A stretch of DNA of 64,000 nucleotides from Ciona savignyi (taxonomy: Eukaryota > Chordata > Ascidiacea > Phlebobranchia > Cionidae), in the NCBI GenBank assembly GCA_000149265.1, contig CH002773.1, forward strand, positions 211,947 to 275,946, given 5' to 3'. The position numbers and the translations under genes were made by a program. The notes beneath the pieces were generated by a model. The model was not told the DNA's origin, made no database searches, and saw nothing but the letters and a program-made list of their open reading frames with translations. The first letter of the stretch is position 1, and each line of letters opens with the position of its first letter. Below are positions 49,572 to 60,852 of the stretch, piece after piece.

Positions 49572-50340
49572 TTGGACAATGACGCGTTTTTAAATGGCGC
49601 TGCAATTCTGCGCCTGTACGACGCCTTTAGATGGCGCTGCGATACGAAGCCACTAGTGCATGAGATGCTGGTGCACTTATTCGGCGCAACGTCGTCACCG
49701 AGCTGTGTGGCGTTTTGCTTAAGACAAACAGTCATCGAGTCTGGTCACCTTGTTGACGAACTCGTCTCGGAAGTGGTCGCCAATAACTTTTATGTTAATG
49801 ATTTTTGGTCCCAGCTCGCAACGTGAACGAGGCGGTAGGACTTAGAAGCACAGCTGCGGTAACTACTTTCACAAGCCAGGTTTTGCCTCACGAAATGGCT
49901 AAACAACAATATGAAGGTCTTGGCTTCGATACCTGAACATTAGAGAGCGAGGAATGTTAAGACGTTGGAAATAGACGATTGTGTGGATAAGTGTGTCCAC
50001 GATTTGCAATGGTTAGTATCCTGTGATAAATTTACTTATTCCGTCGTCGAAAGGAAGAGCCTTGTGACCCAGAGAGGCATACTCTTCGTGGTAAGTTCCA
50101 TTTACGATCCTTTGGGAGTTTGCAGCACCGGTTCTAAAATAAAAGAAAGACTTCTGTGGCAGAAACTATGCAAGCGCGGACTCGATTAGGACGACAAGGT
50201 TTTGCAAAGTGAAGCAGACGAGTGGAAGTCGTGGCTTGACGTTCTTCCAGGGCTGGGGGACGTTAGAGAAAGTCGCTGTATTCGCCCTTCTAAGTTTAGA
50301 AACGTAGTCCTTACCGAATTACACCATTTCGCAAGAGCTT
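49572..50340 (+). pseudogene. BEL/Pao retrotransposon pol fragment
   Basis: The frame at 49,572-49,826 has FGATSSPSCVAFCLRQT and NNFYVNDFW, the BEL/Pao reverse-transcriptase catalytic region with the YVDD box changed to YVND. A frameshifted continuation at 49,965-50,190 has RGILFVVSSIYDPLGVCSTG and LLWQKLCKRGLD, the conserved Pao block downstream of the polymerase. Stops and shifts show decay. No LTRs were recognised. Confidence 0.8.
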
Positions 50341-51160
50341 TTAAACCCAATTTACAACTATCTTCGTACCGATGGTAATGTTCATTGCGCCTTTAAGCTA
50401 TACAAGAATAAAGATTACAACGCACTGTTACTTTAACCCGACATTAAACACTAATTGGGAAATTTAGTTGTGCGACCAGTTCAGCCAATAAAATAAATGT
50501 CTGACTACAACCTTACCCGACTTTAAAATCGAACAAATACGATTTTTATCTCAGCATAATAGTATTCAAAACTAAATTATACAAAAATGCCACGAAAGCA
50601 CTACTTTTTTCTGTGTTAGAAATTGTTTCGCTTACAATTGCCAAATATAACACCTGTTCCTGTGGTATTAACACAAAGTTCGCTTATAGCGCTTATAAAA
50701 TTCTAACCTAGTCCGATGTAAGCGTTATATTTTGGACGGATCGGTTGATATTTTAATGCACAATAACTTCGTTTCACGTGTATCTAAATGCACATTGTCC
50801 GACTGAATGTTGTATCTGTGATGACTCATTACTATAACCACGGGTCGACAGTTTGAGCCTATTTCACCTCCGTCTGATGCGGCTTTTATTTATTTTATGA
50901 CTTCTGTAACGATCTCTCAATAGGTTTAATAATACCCATACATAAGTGAAACAAACGGAAGAAGTCCTGCGTTGCGATCGTGTGTGGACCGAGTCTTAAT
51001 AAGGTCGAGATTAACTTTTAAATATACAGAATTCCCGATCTCTTATATGCAAATAACTACGTGCATCCCAAGAAGAGAGACTCAACACGCAAAATTATTT
51101 TCGTATTGATTTTATTATTGCTGCACTTAAAGACATGGGCTTGTTAACACGCAACAGTAT

Positions 51161-51492
51161 TTATTCGTCTTCCATGATCGCTTGAATTGCTGCTAAATCA
51201 AGAGCATCCTCTGCAAACACAAAGCGTTATTTTCACTGCCTCGAACTACTCCAAATACTACACACAACATTTACCCCAAGGAGACTTCTTGTCCAGCATG
51301 TTGGTTCCATTTCTTCCATGGGTCCCAGGGAGATTCGCCGGGCTGGGCGCCACCGCGAACAATTGCAGGAATAAAACCAACTGCGTGAGGTAGAAGCTTG
51401 ATGCCAGCTCTGACAAGACCTCCGACTTTAGCATCGGATGGCACCAACTGTACCACGAGAAGAACGACGAGAAAGACAACTTTGCTTTGCAT
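51161..51492 (-). CDS. antimicrobial-peptide-like precursor, copy 1 (frame altered at the splice site)
   Basis: Exon 1 (51,492-51,275) codes the same protein start as copy 2: signal peptide MQSKVVFLVVLLVVQLVPSD, then a cationic core KVGGLVRAGIKLLPHAV…. At the exon end this copy has GGGG before TAAATG where copy 2 has GGG. The only GT donor therefore leaves two extra bases instead of one, and joining to exon 2 (51,210-51,161) reads …SLGGCS-stop, about 76 aa, without the acidic tail. Retaining the intron gives a stop right after …VSLG. So this copy either lacks the acidic tail or is non-functional, unless the extra G is an assembly error. Confidence 0.7.
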
Positions 51493-52593
51493 CTTGTTGT
51501 TGTATCACTTGTATGATGAGAACCTACCCGTCTCGCTGGGTATTTAACCATTTACTTTGTTGCGTCAGAAGACGTTCTTCGAAGCGGAGAGTCACTTCAC
51601 GGTAAAATGTGGATGGAAAGTTTTTTGAAAAAAGATCAGTTTTATTGATTGAAGGTTTACTGGCTGTGAAAGGCAAATGAATATTTGCTCCTAACTTTGG
51701 TTGCCTATATGTTAATATATTTTAGACCCGTTATTTTGCAGTGGATTTTGCATACGTATACATGTAACCACTCTTGCTGACGTATTTTTAACAAATTTTT
51801 CGTCGAGTTTAGCTTTAAGTTCATATTACATAAATGTATAAAACAGATCACGCGTGATAGACGTTGTTGTTGTGCATTAAGTTAAATCGTGTTAGAAAAT
51901 GTTTGGTTTACCAGTGTTGTTTTCGCCTAGGTAATATCCATTTTCTTTTAAAAGAAGCTTTAACGACTATTCGTTTTTCCGTCTTTTTTTGATCCGTGAT
52001 TTTCTATAAATAACTGAAGTAATAATTTGCTTGCATTTTTATACTAACCGTACAATGGTAACATTGTGTACGGGTGAATATATAGGGCTGTAAACTATTT
52101 CTTTACAAGAGAAAAGTACATACTTGCTAGACCCGAATTAAGTTTCCATTTAAACAAACGTGTATAGTTGGGGCTTTTTGATATACAGATCGATATACCT
52201 ACATTTATATTAAAAAACTTATAGTAATGAATCAAAACCAGTGCAATAATCAGCCGGATAATGTACATTTACATACACGTTAAATGAAATAAAAACATTA
52301 TTTAAATGCGATAAACTGTTGGTTAAGCAATATAACTTGTCGTTTCGAAATATCCGATTACCAACCTATTCATTACACTCAAATAAACTCACGCAACTCT
52401 GTTTCTGATCAAACCGGCGCCAATCATCTGGTACGTTTCCTATATTTGAAAACTCTCTTTGTTATTGGGATCTTGTTATTGATGGCGAACGAGGCATACA
52501 TGGCATGTCTGAATTATTTGTGTGCACTATATCGACATGTATTTTGTAGCTTAAAGCACAGGGTAATTAACGCACATGTACGTGATGATACTA

Positions 52594-53092
52594 CAGTAGA
52601 ACCCCGCTTACCTGACCACCTATGGGACCGTGATCAAGCGGTCGCGTTAGCGGGGTGGTCGTGTTAGTGAATTTTGATTTGGAGCAAGTTGTCGTCATAT
52701 GCAGCTTAAACGTCTGCATTTTTGCTAAATTTTCACCAAATGCCATAATTGTTATCAGATACTGCAGAATAAATTTAATACTAAAATTTATCTTGTAAGA
52801 TGTAGGCCTGTTTGCCACATTTTCTTTCGTGTGCGCTCATTTATTCTTATTGTTTTGATCATAAAAGTAATTTAACCCTATTATTTCGGCGACAAAGGCA
52901 AATTATTTAGCACATGTGGTCACTTAAGCGGAGTCAAATTTGAAGTTTTGGACCAAAATATGGCGGTTCTGGGCTGAATATCGGGGTGGTCGCGTCATTA
53001 AAACAAAATGCAATGCATTACTATAGTAAATTATTTGGGACCGCACTGAAGTGGTCGTGTTATCGAAGTGGTCTCCAAGCGGGGTTCCACTG
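52594..53092. mobile_element. pogo/Tigger-like MITE, 499 bp
   Basis: The ends CAGTAGAACCCCGCTTA… / …AAGCGGGGTTCCACTG are inverted, flanked by TA on each side (52,592-52,593; 53,093-53,094), as in Tc1/mariner-pogo elements. Inside, 'gtggtcgcgtta' type repeats occur at both ends. It is non-coding. It sits in the spacer of the palindrome. Confidence 0.85.
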
Positions 53093-54320
53093 TATATAGT
53101 TAATGTGGTAACTGCATCGTTCTACCACTTCTAGAACGTAGGTTTTGTCAACAGGAGATAGGAAATCACACAGGAGAGCCATGTCACATATAATTATTCT
53201 TTGTGTTGCAATTACAGTATAATTAAAGCATAAGACATGCATAGCAGCAGTTGCCCCGACATCTACCAAAAGAAGCGATACATACGACCCTGTACTCACG
53301 AAACGAGAGGCTAAGCCAAGTTGTTTCACAGACTTTGGGCAACCATGCTAAATAAAACAAACAATATTTCTAAAATTTCGTTTGTTGGGGAAGAGATAGA
53401 TATTAAATTTGCTGTGAAAACGTCTTGTTGAAGCCGTCTAACTTGTGCGTTAATTATCCTGTGCTTCAAGCTACATAATACATGTCGATATAGTGCCTAC
53501 AAATAATTCAGACATGCCATGTATGCCTCGTTCGCCATCACCAACAAGATCCCAATAACAAAGAGAGTTTTCAAATAACGGAAACGAACCAGATGATTGG
53601 CGCCGGTTTGATCAGAAACAAAGTTGCGTGAGTTTATTTGAGTGTAATGAATAGGATATTTCGAAACGACAAGAGTTATATTGCTTAACCAACAGTTTAT
53701 CGCATTTAAATAATGTTTTTATCTCATTTAACGTGTATGTAAATGTACATTATCCGGCTGATTATTGCACTGGTGTTGATTCAATACTATAATATGACAG
53801 AAAAAGACGGAAAACGAACATCCGTTAAAGCATTTAAAAGAAAATGGATATAACCTAGACGAAAACAACACTGTTAAACCAAAAATTAACTCACGCGATA
53901 TAATGTAACCAAAAGTACAACAACGTTTATCACGCGTGATCTGTTTTATAAATTTATGTAATATGGACTTAAAGCTAAATTCGACAACAAATTGTTAAAA
54001 AGAACCTTGGGCCGCCTTAAGCTTACGTCAGCAAGAGTGGTTACATGTATACTTATGCACAACCCACTGCAAAATATCGGGTCTGAAATATATTGACACA
54101 TTGGCAACCTTAGTTATGGGCATATTGAATATTCATTTGCTTTTCACAGCCAGTAAACCTTCAATCAATAAAACTGATCTTTTTTCAAAAAACTTTCCAT
54201 CGACATTTTACCGTGAAGTGACTCTCCGCTTCGAAGAACGTCTTCTGACGCAACAAAGTAAATGGTTAAATACCCAGCGAGACGGGTAGGTTTTCATCAT
54301 ACAAGTGATACAACAACAAG

Positions 54321-54650
54321 ATGCAAAGCAAAGTTGTCTTTCTCGTCGTTCTTCTCGTGGTACAGTTGGTGCCATCCGATGCTAAAGTCGGAGGCCTTGT
54401 CAGAGCTGGCATCAAGCTTCTACCTCACGCAGTTGGTTTTATTCCTGCAATTGTTCGCGGTGGCGCCCAGCCCGGCGAATCTCCCTGGGACCCATGGAAG
54501 AAATGGAACCAACATGCTGGACAAGAAGTCTCCTTGGGTAAATGTTGTGTGTATATTTGGAGTAGTTCGAGGCAGTGAAAATAACGCTTTGTGTTTGCAG
54601 AGGATGCTCTTGATTTAGCAGCAATTCAAGCGATCATGGAAGACGAATAA
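54321..54650 (+). CDS. antimicrobial-peptide-like precursor, copy 2 (intact, 88 aa)
   Basis: Exon 1 is 54,321-54,537 and exon 2 is 54,601-54,650; the 63-bp intron has GT/AG ends in phase 1. Layout: signal peptide 1-21 (cleavage after PSDA); a cationic, amphipathic core 22-48 (K22, R28, K32, R46, plus H36, with GG ends); a tryptophan-rich linker PWDPWKKW (55-62); and an acidic tail EDALDLAAIQAIMEDE (73-88) with six acidic and no basic residues. Signal peptide, cationic core and anionic C-terminal pro-piece is the arrangement known for tunicate antimicrobial peptides (Ciona Ci-MAM/Ci-PAP, clavanins). In those, the tail is thought to neutralise the peptide until processing. No sequence identity to a known peptide is claimed. 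A TATA-like 'ggttaaatacccag' lies about 55 bp upstream and 'aataataaaat' follows the stop. Confidence 0.75.
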
Positions 54651-55165
54651 ATACTGTTGCGTGTTAACAAGCCCATGTCTTTAAGTGCAGCAATAATAAA
54701 ATCAATACGAAAATAATTTTGCGTGTTGAGTCTCTCTTCTTGGGATGCACGTAGTTATTTGCATATAAGAGATCGGGAATTCTGTATATTTAAAAGTTAA
54801 TCTCGACCTTATAAAGACTCAGTCCACACACGATCGCAACGCAGGACTTCTTCTGTTTGTTTCACTTATGTATGGGTATTAAACCTATTGAGAGATCGTT
54901 ACAGAAGTCATAAAATAAATAAAAGCCGCATCAGACGGAGGTGAAATGGGCTCAAACTGTCGACCCGTGGTTATAGTAATGAGTCATCACAGATACAACA
55001 TTCAGTCGGACAATGTGCATTTAGATACACGTGCCGTCCAACATATAACGCTTTCATCGAGCTAGTTTACAATTTTATAAGCAAACTCTGTGTTACTAAC
55101 ATAGAGTGTTACATTTGGCAATTTTAAACACAAAAAAACAGTAGTGCTTTTGTGGGCTCGCGCTT

Positions 55166-55748
55166 TTTTAGAAATGGTTGCTATGAGCGTTGGCTGAGCT
55201 TGTTTAGCCGGCTGCCTTACAGTCTCTGGTGAGCTGCGCAGCGGAAAATCTACTTTCCACAGAACGCCTACCAAATATTATGGCAGCCACGATTTTTAAT
55301 GTCTAGATCTCAATCTCGAAGTCTATAACTCTTGATTCACTTTAGTTGTATTCTGTGTCTCATTCAATATACGGTTTATTTGCGACTCGAGTTACTTATT
55401 ACATCATTCAGCATGACGCCAGTTGTATAGTCTAAGGTACGTTATACAGCATGACGTAAGTTATCTCAAGTACGTGATTGTAGGTTATCTAGGTTATTCA
55501 AATTTCCAGAATATATAGGGAATTTATAAGGTGCGAGAAGTTTACGTGCGAGACGTTTCACATCTGCACGTTTGACTAACTGTGGGGAATTAGGTGGAAA
55601 AACTATGTTCATGATTTAAACCAGAGGAAATACAAAGGGCCGTACAAGGTGATAATTACGTACAAAGTAATAAAACGTGAGAGTCGGTAAACTTCAAATG
55701 CAAAAATAAACGACGTAAATACACAAAATATTTAGGACATAAAATAAA
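55166..55748. other. intergenic, no gene seen
   Basis: AT-rich spacer beyond the palindrome. Nothing was recognised. Confidence 0.45.
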
Positions 55749-56900
55749 TTAAAACAAATATAGATTATACGAAATGCTACACTTTTGTACATTTAGTTTC
55801 GAATAACATATGCTAAGATGCAAATCGTATTTGTGTACTTTCGGTAACGTTAACTGGAAATGACCGTCCACTTGAACAATGGAGATTTTCATCATGTCCT
55901 GAACCACACGAACGGCCGTCGCATCGCCGAAGTCCATTTCCCATTGTCGGTTAATTTGTCGTGGCAGACGATCGATCAGTAGTAACTGCAGCGAGATTAT
56001 TGTAGTTGATCGAGGCGACACACACGACGACCCAATCATAATGACCATCCTAAAGAGGTGTTCCAGGCTACAAGTTCATCCTGTTTTCCTTTTAAAATGC
56101 GCTGTACACACAAAGCCTCTAGTACATCAATACCAATCAGTAGGGTGACTGTCCCACCAGTCACATGCGAGAATTCCAATCCCTTTAAATGAGACATGTC
56201 ATTTAGCTTTATTTTCGTCGGGTTTCACATTAGGTTAAACTGGAATTCGATCTACACACACCACGTTCCGAAGGTTGGTTTTGGTATTTTCATTAAAAGA
56301 ACATACAGTGAAATTAGTGATAATTCCACTGTAGGACGACTGATTACACAGTGTCGTCATCTTGATCTTTTTTCGAGCGCCGGTAATCCCCAGCGCGTTC
56401 ACACAAGTCTGCCTAAAAACGTGGTTGTAGAATTGGTATCGAGAAATGCGTTGGTGTATAACTTCGCGACCTTGTGAATCGAACCATTACGGGTACGACG
56501 CACATGTATACATTTTGTGGTTCAACGGCTCCGTCATTTTCTATCTTCTCCGAGAGAGAGCATGGACGAACACGATATCGTATGTAATATTGGAGTCTCA
56601 TTATTCTGTTAATTTCTTGTCGTTTGTTATTTTGTTATGCCACATGGTATGGTGATAGGTGCTTTTACATCGTCCTTTTTTGTCGACAAGCAGTGTATCA
56701 CACGGTGGCCTTCGCATAGGAAGCACAGGCTCTTCTCCAATGCGTATTCGTAATGCTCGCGAGTTTTTTCCACTGGAATTTGTTACACTGGGGCAAGCTG
56801 TGTCTCTTATAGCACAGCATTTCATCTCGGGACGTCGAGAGCATGGATGGTTTATCTTCACATTGTCGACACGGCGATAAAGGCTTTCACAGTGAATTCC
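55749..56900 (-). pseudogene. BEL/Pao retrotransposon gag-protease fragment
   Basis: On -, a cysteine-histidine region near 56,880-56,700 (CRQCEDK…, CNKFQWKKLAS) is followed near 56,500-56,300 by a protease-like stretch. Then, near 56,000-55,840, comes NRQWEMDFGDA…VDGHFQLTLP, which matches the 'DGHY-x-LPLP' region that precedes the Pao reverse transcriptase. The parts lie in different frames with stops. It may come from a different copy than the + strand BEL/Pao piece at 49.6 kb. Confidence 0.65.
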
Positions 56901-56934
56901 ATATGTTAAAATGGCGGGAAACGAATGACATCTT

Positions 56935-57115
56935 TTTCATCTCCCAAGGAAATTCCCCTGGGTATATTACCCAACATTTTAGTTTCTGTATATCTAGACC
57001 ATGTGGTCTAGCAAATGACAAAGTTTTATTGCGATTCCATTACCCCTTCTGGTAGATGAGAAAAAACGGACAAAAACAACGTTTGTCCCATTTTTCCAAA
57101 TCCTAACTTTAGTGG
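56935..57115 (-). repeat. fragment of the 335-bp satellite-like repeat family
   Basis: It contains 'aaggaaattcccctgggtat', 'ctagaccatgtggtcta' and 'gcgattccattaccccttct' in reverse order relative to the array at 23.5-25.1 kb. It ends in 'gtttgtcccatttttccaa', matching the array's left edge. Confidence 0.75.
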
Positions 57116-57433
57116 AGTATAAGAATACAGATCAAAACTTTTCGTTTCCGTCAGTGCAAGTTTAAGTTAGAATCGCACGGTCTTAACCTAGCCAGCGCTA
57201 CTATGTGCGTCCTTCAAAGAATTCATAAATGCACATGAAGGTTAGAGATAATTAATTATCTACTCATTTATATTTCTAGATTTCTATATTTGCCTGTCGT
57301 GTATGTCTTCTTTCTGTGTATGGGCCTTTGTATTTACGCAGTTTAAGTTAACATAAGTTGTTCCAATTAAAACATCATCGCTCTAAAACTATTAAAATTA
57401 AAAAATCTAACTTGATATTAAAAAAAACAATAT

Positions 57434-57500
57434 ACAGTAAAACCCCGCTTAGCGACCACCTCTATATCAGGACCACTTTAGTGCGGGTATAACATAGATA
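57434..57500. repeat. single end of a Tigger-like MITE
   Basis: TACAGTAAAACCCCGCTTAG followed by 'cgaccacc' matches the terminus of the MITE at 52,594. The matching right end was not found, so it is a fragment. Confidence 0.6.
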
Positions 57501-57581
57501 TCACCACAATCTCCCCATGAAAATAAAAGTAAATATTACAGTTAAGTGGCATGTTACGTTTTTACAATTTAACGAGTGTGG

Positions 57582-59180
57582 TTATCCACTCTCCGAACCG
57601 ATCCGGAGCTTTCCGAGTTCGAGTTGATCTGCGTAGTTTTCAGCAGGTGACGAATTCGTCAGCGAGTTTTGTGATGCTGTGTCTTCGGAATTATCAAGTA
57701 CAACTTGATCGCCGGTACTGCGATCGAGAGAGTCTGGCGTCGTCTCACAACTGGTGTTAGGCGATGATTGCGGTGTTTCCATCGGTGACGGTGTAACAAC
57801 TTCCATCGAAGTTTCTGGGTAAGGTGCAAGATCACTAGTAGAAACTGTGTCTTCTCTACCATTCGGATGTCGAATGTTAGCGTACGAAGTGTTTGCATCT
57901 AAAAGCAGCACTTCATCACAAAGCGGGTCGCCTTTGTTTCTAACATGTCGACGTAAAAGAACAGGACCTTGGGTCAATAACCAAGATGGCATCGATGTGC
58001 CCATCATAACTCTCCTTTGAAATTGAAACATTCTTTCGTGTGGTGTCTCGTTGATACTCGTACATAACAAGGATCGAATCGAATGCAAGGCGTCATACAG
58101 TACGTCCTCCCATCGTCCTTCTGGCCAACCTCGATTGCGCAGGAGAAGCTTGATCGTCCTCCAAATCGTTTGATTTGCACGCTCACATTGAGAGTTTCCT
58201 TGAGGGTGAGACGGAGTTGAATGACTTAAAGCTATGCGTCGATCTGATAAAAACACCTTGGGTTCACGACTGATAAAGGACTTAAAGTACCTCGATCACT
58301 GTGTAAGTACGCGGGAAATCCGAAATAGGAGAATAGCTCATTTAAACACGCAATGACCGTTTTCGTAGTCATCGATGAACATGGAAACACAAATGGATAT
58401 CTACTGAATTCATCAATTAGCACCAATAAATAGGGATTGGGGCCGCGAACTGGTCCCTTAAAATCCATGGATATGCGCTCCCACGACTTGGTAGCTTGTA
58501 TCATCATAGCTTGGGGACTTCGTCGAAAATATTGCGGTTTTACCTCCGCGCATATATGATTGACATCTCTGACCAATTGACTTCACCTCTTCCGTAGTGT
58601 ATGGAAGGTTATGTGAGCGTATGAAGTGATACATTCTGGCATATCCGGGATGGCCTAACTGCTCATGTAAAGTAGTCAAGTTCTTGACAGACGGCATAGA
58701 TGCACATATTCGAGAAATAGCATCAGGAGCAACCTTAGTTTTTCCTGGTCGCCAGCGAATAGAATAATCAAACTGACCGAGTTCGAGTTCCCACAAGTAT
58801 TTTGGTGTTCTTTATCTTGCCGTGATTATTTTGGTCGAATCTCGCTGATCGGTTATTAAGGTAAAATGTCTACATTTGAGAAATTGAGCCCACTTCCGCG
58901 TAGCCGCGATGATAGCCGATGCTTCCTTTTCAACTGCGGGGTAATTCCGTTCGCACGTATTTAATGTGAGAGACATGTAAGCGACGTCCCTCTTGTGACA
59001 AAATGGCGGCAACAGCAAAATCCGAGGCATCGGTTTCCACCTTAAATGGAATGTCACTTTGATGGCCCCTAAGCTGGACTCCGCTAAATTAGACTTAAGA
59101 TCACTGAAAGCATTAAGTACCGCTGCTGTACTTGGAAATTCTGTAGACGTCAGTAGTGTATGGCGGCCTATGAGTGCCAT
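57582..59180 (-). pseudogene. Ty3/Gypsy-type retrotransposon fragment (RNase H and integrase)
   Basis: Read from 59,180 down: an RNase H region with DASDFAVAAILS-like and TELPRS/KYVRTE parts in shifted frames; a zinc-binding-like integrase start (LTTLHEQLGHPGYARMYHFI, 58,680-58,620); the integrase core beginning ERISMDFKGPVRG with LHSDRG (58,300-58,500); and PSHPQGNSQCERANQTIWRT with a long C-terminal tail to 57,582. The order RNase H then integrase is that of Ty3/Gypsy. Several frameshifts make it inactive. No LTRs or envelope gene were seen. Confidence 0.85.
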
Positions 59181-59189
59181 TCTATTATT

Positions 59190-59340
59190 TTAATAAATTA
59201 ACCAAAATAAAAAAAAAATTATTATTTTAAAACTAATTTAAATTAAATTTAAAAAATAAATACCCTAATAATTTAAAACAAATTTAAATAAAAAATTATT
59301 ACAAAAAAAAAAAACCCAAAACAAAATTAAAATAAAAAAC
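59190..59340. repeat. low-complexity A/T tract
   Basis: About 150 bp made almost only of A and T ('aaaaaaaaattattatttt' and similar). It marks the boundary between the Gypsy fragment and LINE debris. Confidence 0.8.
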
Positions 59341-59574
59341 AGCCTAGGCGAGCCATTTTCAGTGTTTCCCGATTTATTTTTAATGACTTCTAAGGTCATT
59401 TTATTTGCTGTTATAAAGTCAGTTTTCGTAGCAGCATGTATATGTTTTTAATATACTCTTGTTACACTTTAGGGCAGAGTCTCGATAACCTGTATGTTTT
59501 TAATATTCTTCTAATAAAAAAACCCTTTATCCATTAAAAATGTAATACATAATAAAATCATTAGTGCTATGTCA

Positions 59575-60290
59575 CCCCTTTGTTTAGTGATCTTAAAATA
59601 CTGAAACTGTGTGATATCTATAAATTGGAGATGGGAAAGCTAATGTACAAGTTTCATAACAAAACTCTCCCTGAATATTATATATTCCAACCTTTGTACT
59701 GTGCTCCATAATCATATCACTAGACAAGTGGCACATCATATTTATTTTGTTCCTTATTTTCATACATTATTAGGTCAAAATTCAATAGGGTACCGTGGTC
59801 CAGTAGCATGGACTGCAATAGATGTATCTTTAAAAAAATTAGGATGGTTTTCCTTTAAAAAACAATTAAAGAATCAATATTTGCTGACTTCTATTACTTA
59901 AACCTTATACCGTAACTGTCCAATGCCTTAGCAATATTGTAACTTCATAATTTAGATTTTCCATACTTCTATCTCTTTAACACTTTGAAATCACTGGTAT
60001 ATATTCATTATGCATTTCGTTTGTTTTCTTTTTTGAGGGTTTTTTTGTCATTGTAACGTTTTTGCACAAATTTTTCACACTGCTATTCTGTTTATATCTC
60101 TTATTTATTTATATTTCAATTTACATTTATTATAAGGTGGCACCTGCTTCGATAACCGCATGCATGGTTTCTCGGTGTCTCCTTGTTAAACTTCAGTTTA
60201 ATTTATTTTCGTATTGTTTTATTTTGTTTTTGTGCGTTTATATCTTGTTACACTTTACGGCAGGGTCTCGATAACCTGTAGTCAGCAGCT
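59575..60290 (+). pseudogene. LINE 3' end fragment (C-terminal tail and 3' UTR)
   Basis: A frame from about 59,588 reads LKILKLCDIYKLEMGKLMYK followed by FHNKTLPEYY, the conserved segment after the reverse transcriptase in CR1/RTE-like LINEs. Another frame gives YRGPVAWTAIDVSLKK and the closing FKKQLKNQYL with a stop near 59,899. The phrase 'gggtctcgataacctgta' occurs at about 60,265, and a near-identical copy at about 59,473, so two 3' UTR ends are juxtaposed. Confidence 0.65.
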
Positions 60291-60852
60291 CTCATCGATA
60301 TATATAAAATGCTTGTATTAACGTAAGCAGCATAAAATCACAAGTCCACCAAAACACAATGCAGTGGTCACATATAAAAGCAAATGGGCGGTAAAGTCTA
60401 ACGGTTTTAGCGGGAAGTATACAGATAAGAGACAGGTAATTACTAATCAACGCACGCACCAAAATCACGGATCGAGATATAACATTGTAACACTCTTATT
60501 ACGTAAGCCGTTATTAGAGATCCGTATGGACAATGAACCGAAACACTGGTAAATTATCATGGGTGATTTCCCTTAACTGGTCTAAAGTCGAATATGTTGG
60601 AACTGGAAAAATGCAAAGAAGAAAGGGGTGCCTCTAAATACTACAGGAGCGCTTGGAGCTTTTGGATATCAAAAAGTTTTCCCCGATGACTGTGTTGCTT
60701 GGGGTTGATGCAACTTTTCGACAATCTACTACAAATTAACAATAAAGTATGTTAAGGTCAGAATAAAACATGATAAATATTGCATCAGATCGCCAAGACA
60801 AAAAAAAAACACTTTCACAACAATTGACCCCCAACCACAAGAAACGGACCTT

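Larger units (their letters stand above)
50590..55165. repeat. large imperfect palindrome with arms of about 1.7-2.0 kb
   Basis: The left arm (about 50,590-52,576) and right arm (about 53,446-55,165) are inverted copies. They are very similar around the peptide gene and more diverged at the outer ends (for example 'gcaatttaaacacaa'-type differences near 50,640 and 55,120). The spacer (52,577-53,445) contains a Tigger-like MITE and about 350 bp of another repeat also found near 36,040-36,110. Indels make the left arm longer. Each arm holds one peptide gene transcribed away from the centre. Confidence 0.88.

Noticed and set aside
51258-51551. 97-aa frame on - overlapping the peptide gene (and its twin at 54,262-54,618 on +)
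   Set aside because: It is the same DNA read one frame over; only the other frame has a signal peptide and correct splice phase.
53060-53329. 89-aa - strand frame in the palindrome spacer
   Set aside because: It crosses the MITE border and a dispersed repeat, so it is a chance frame.
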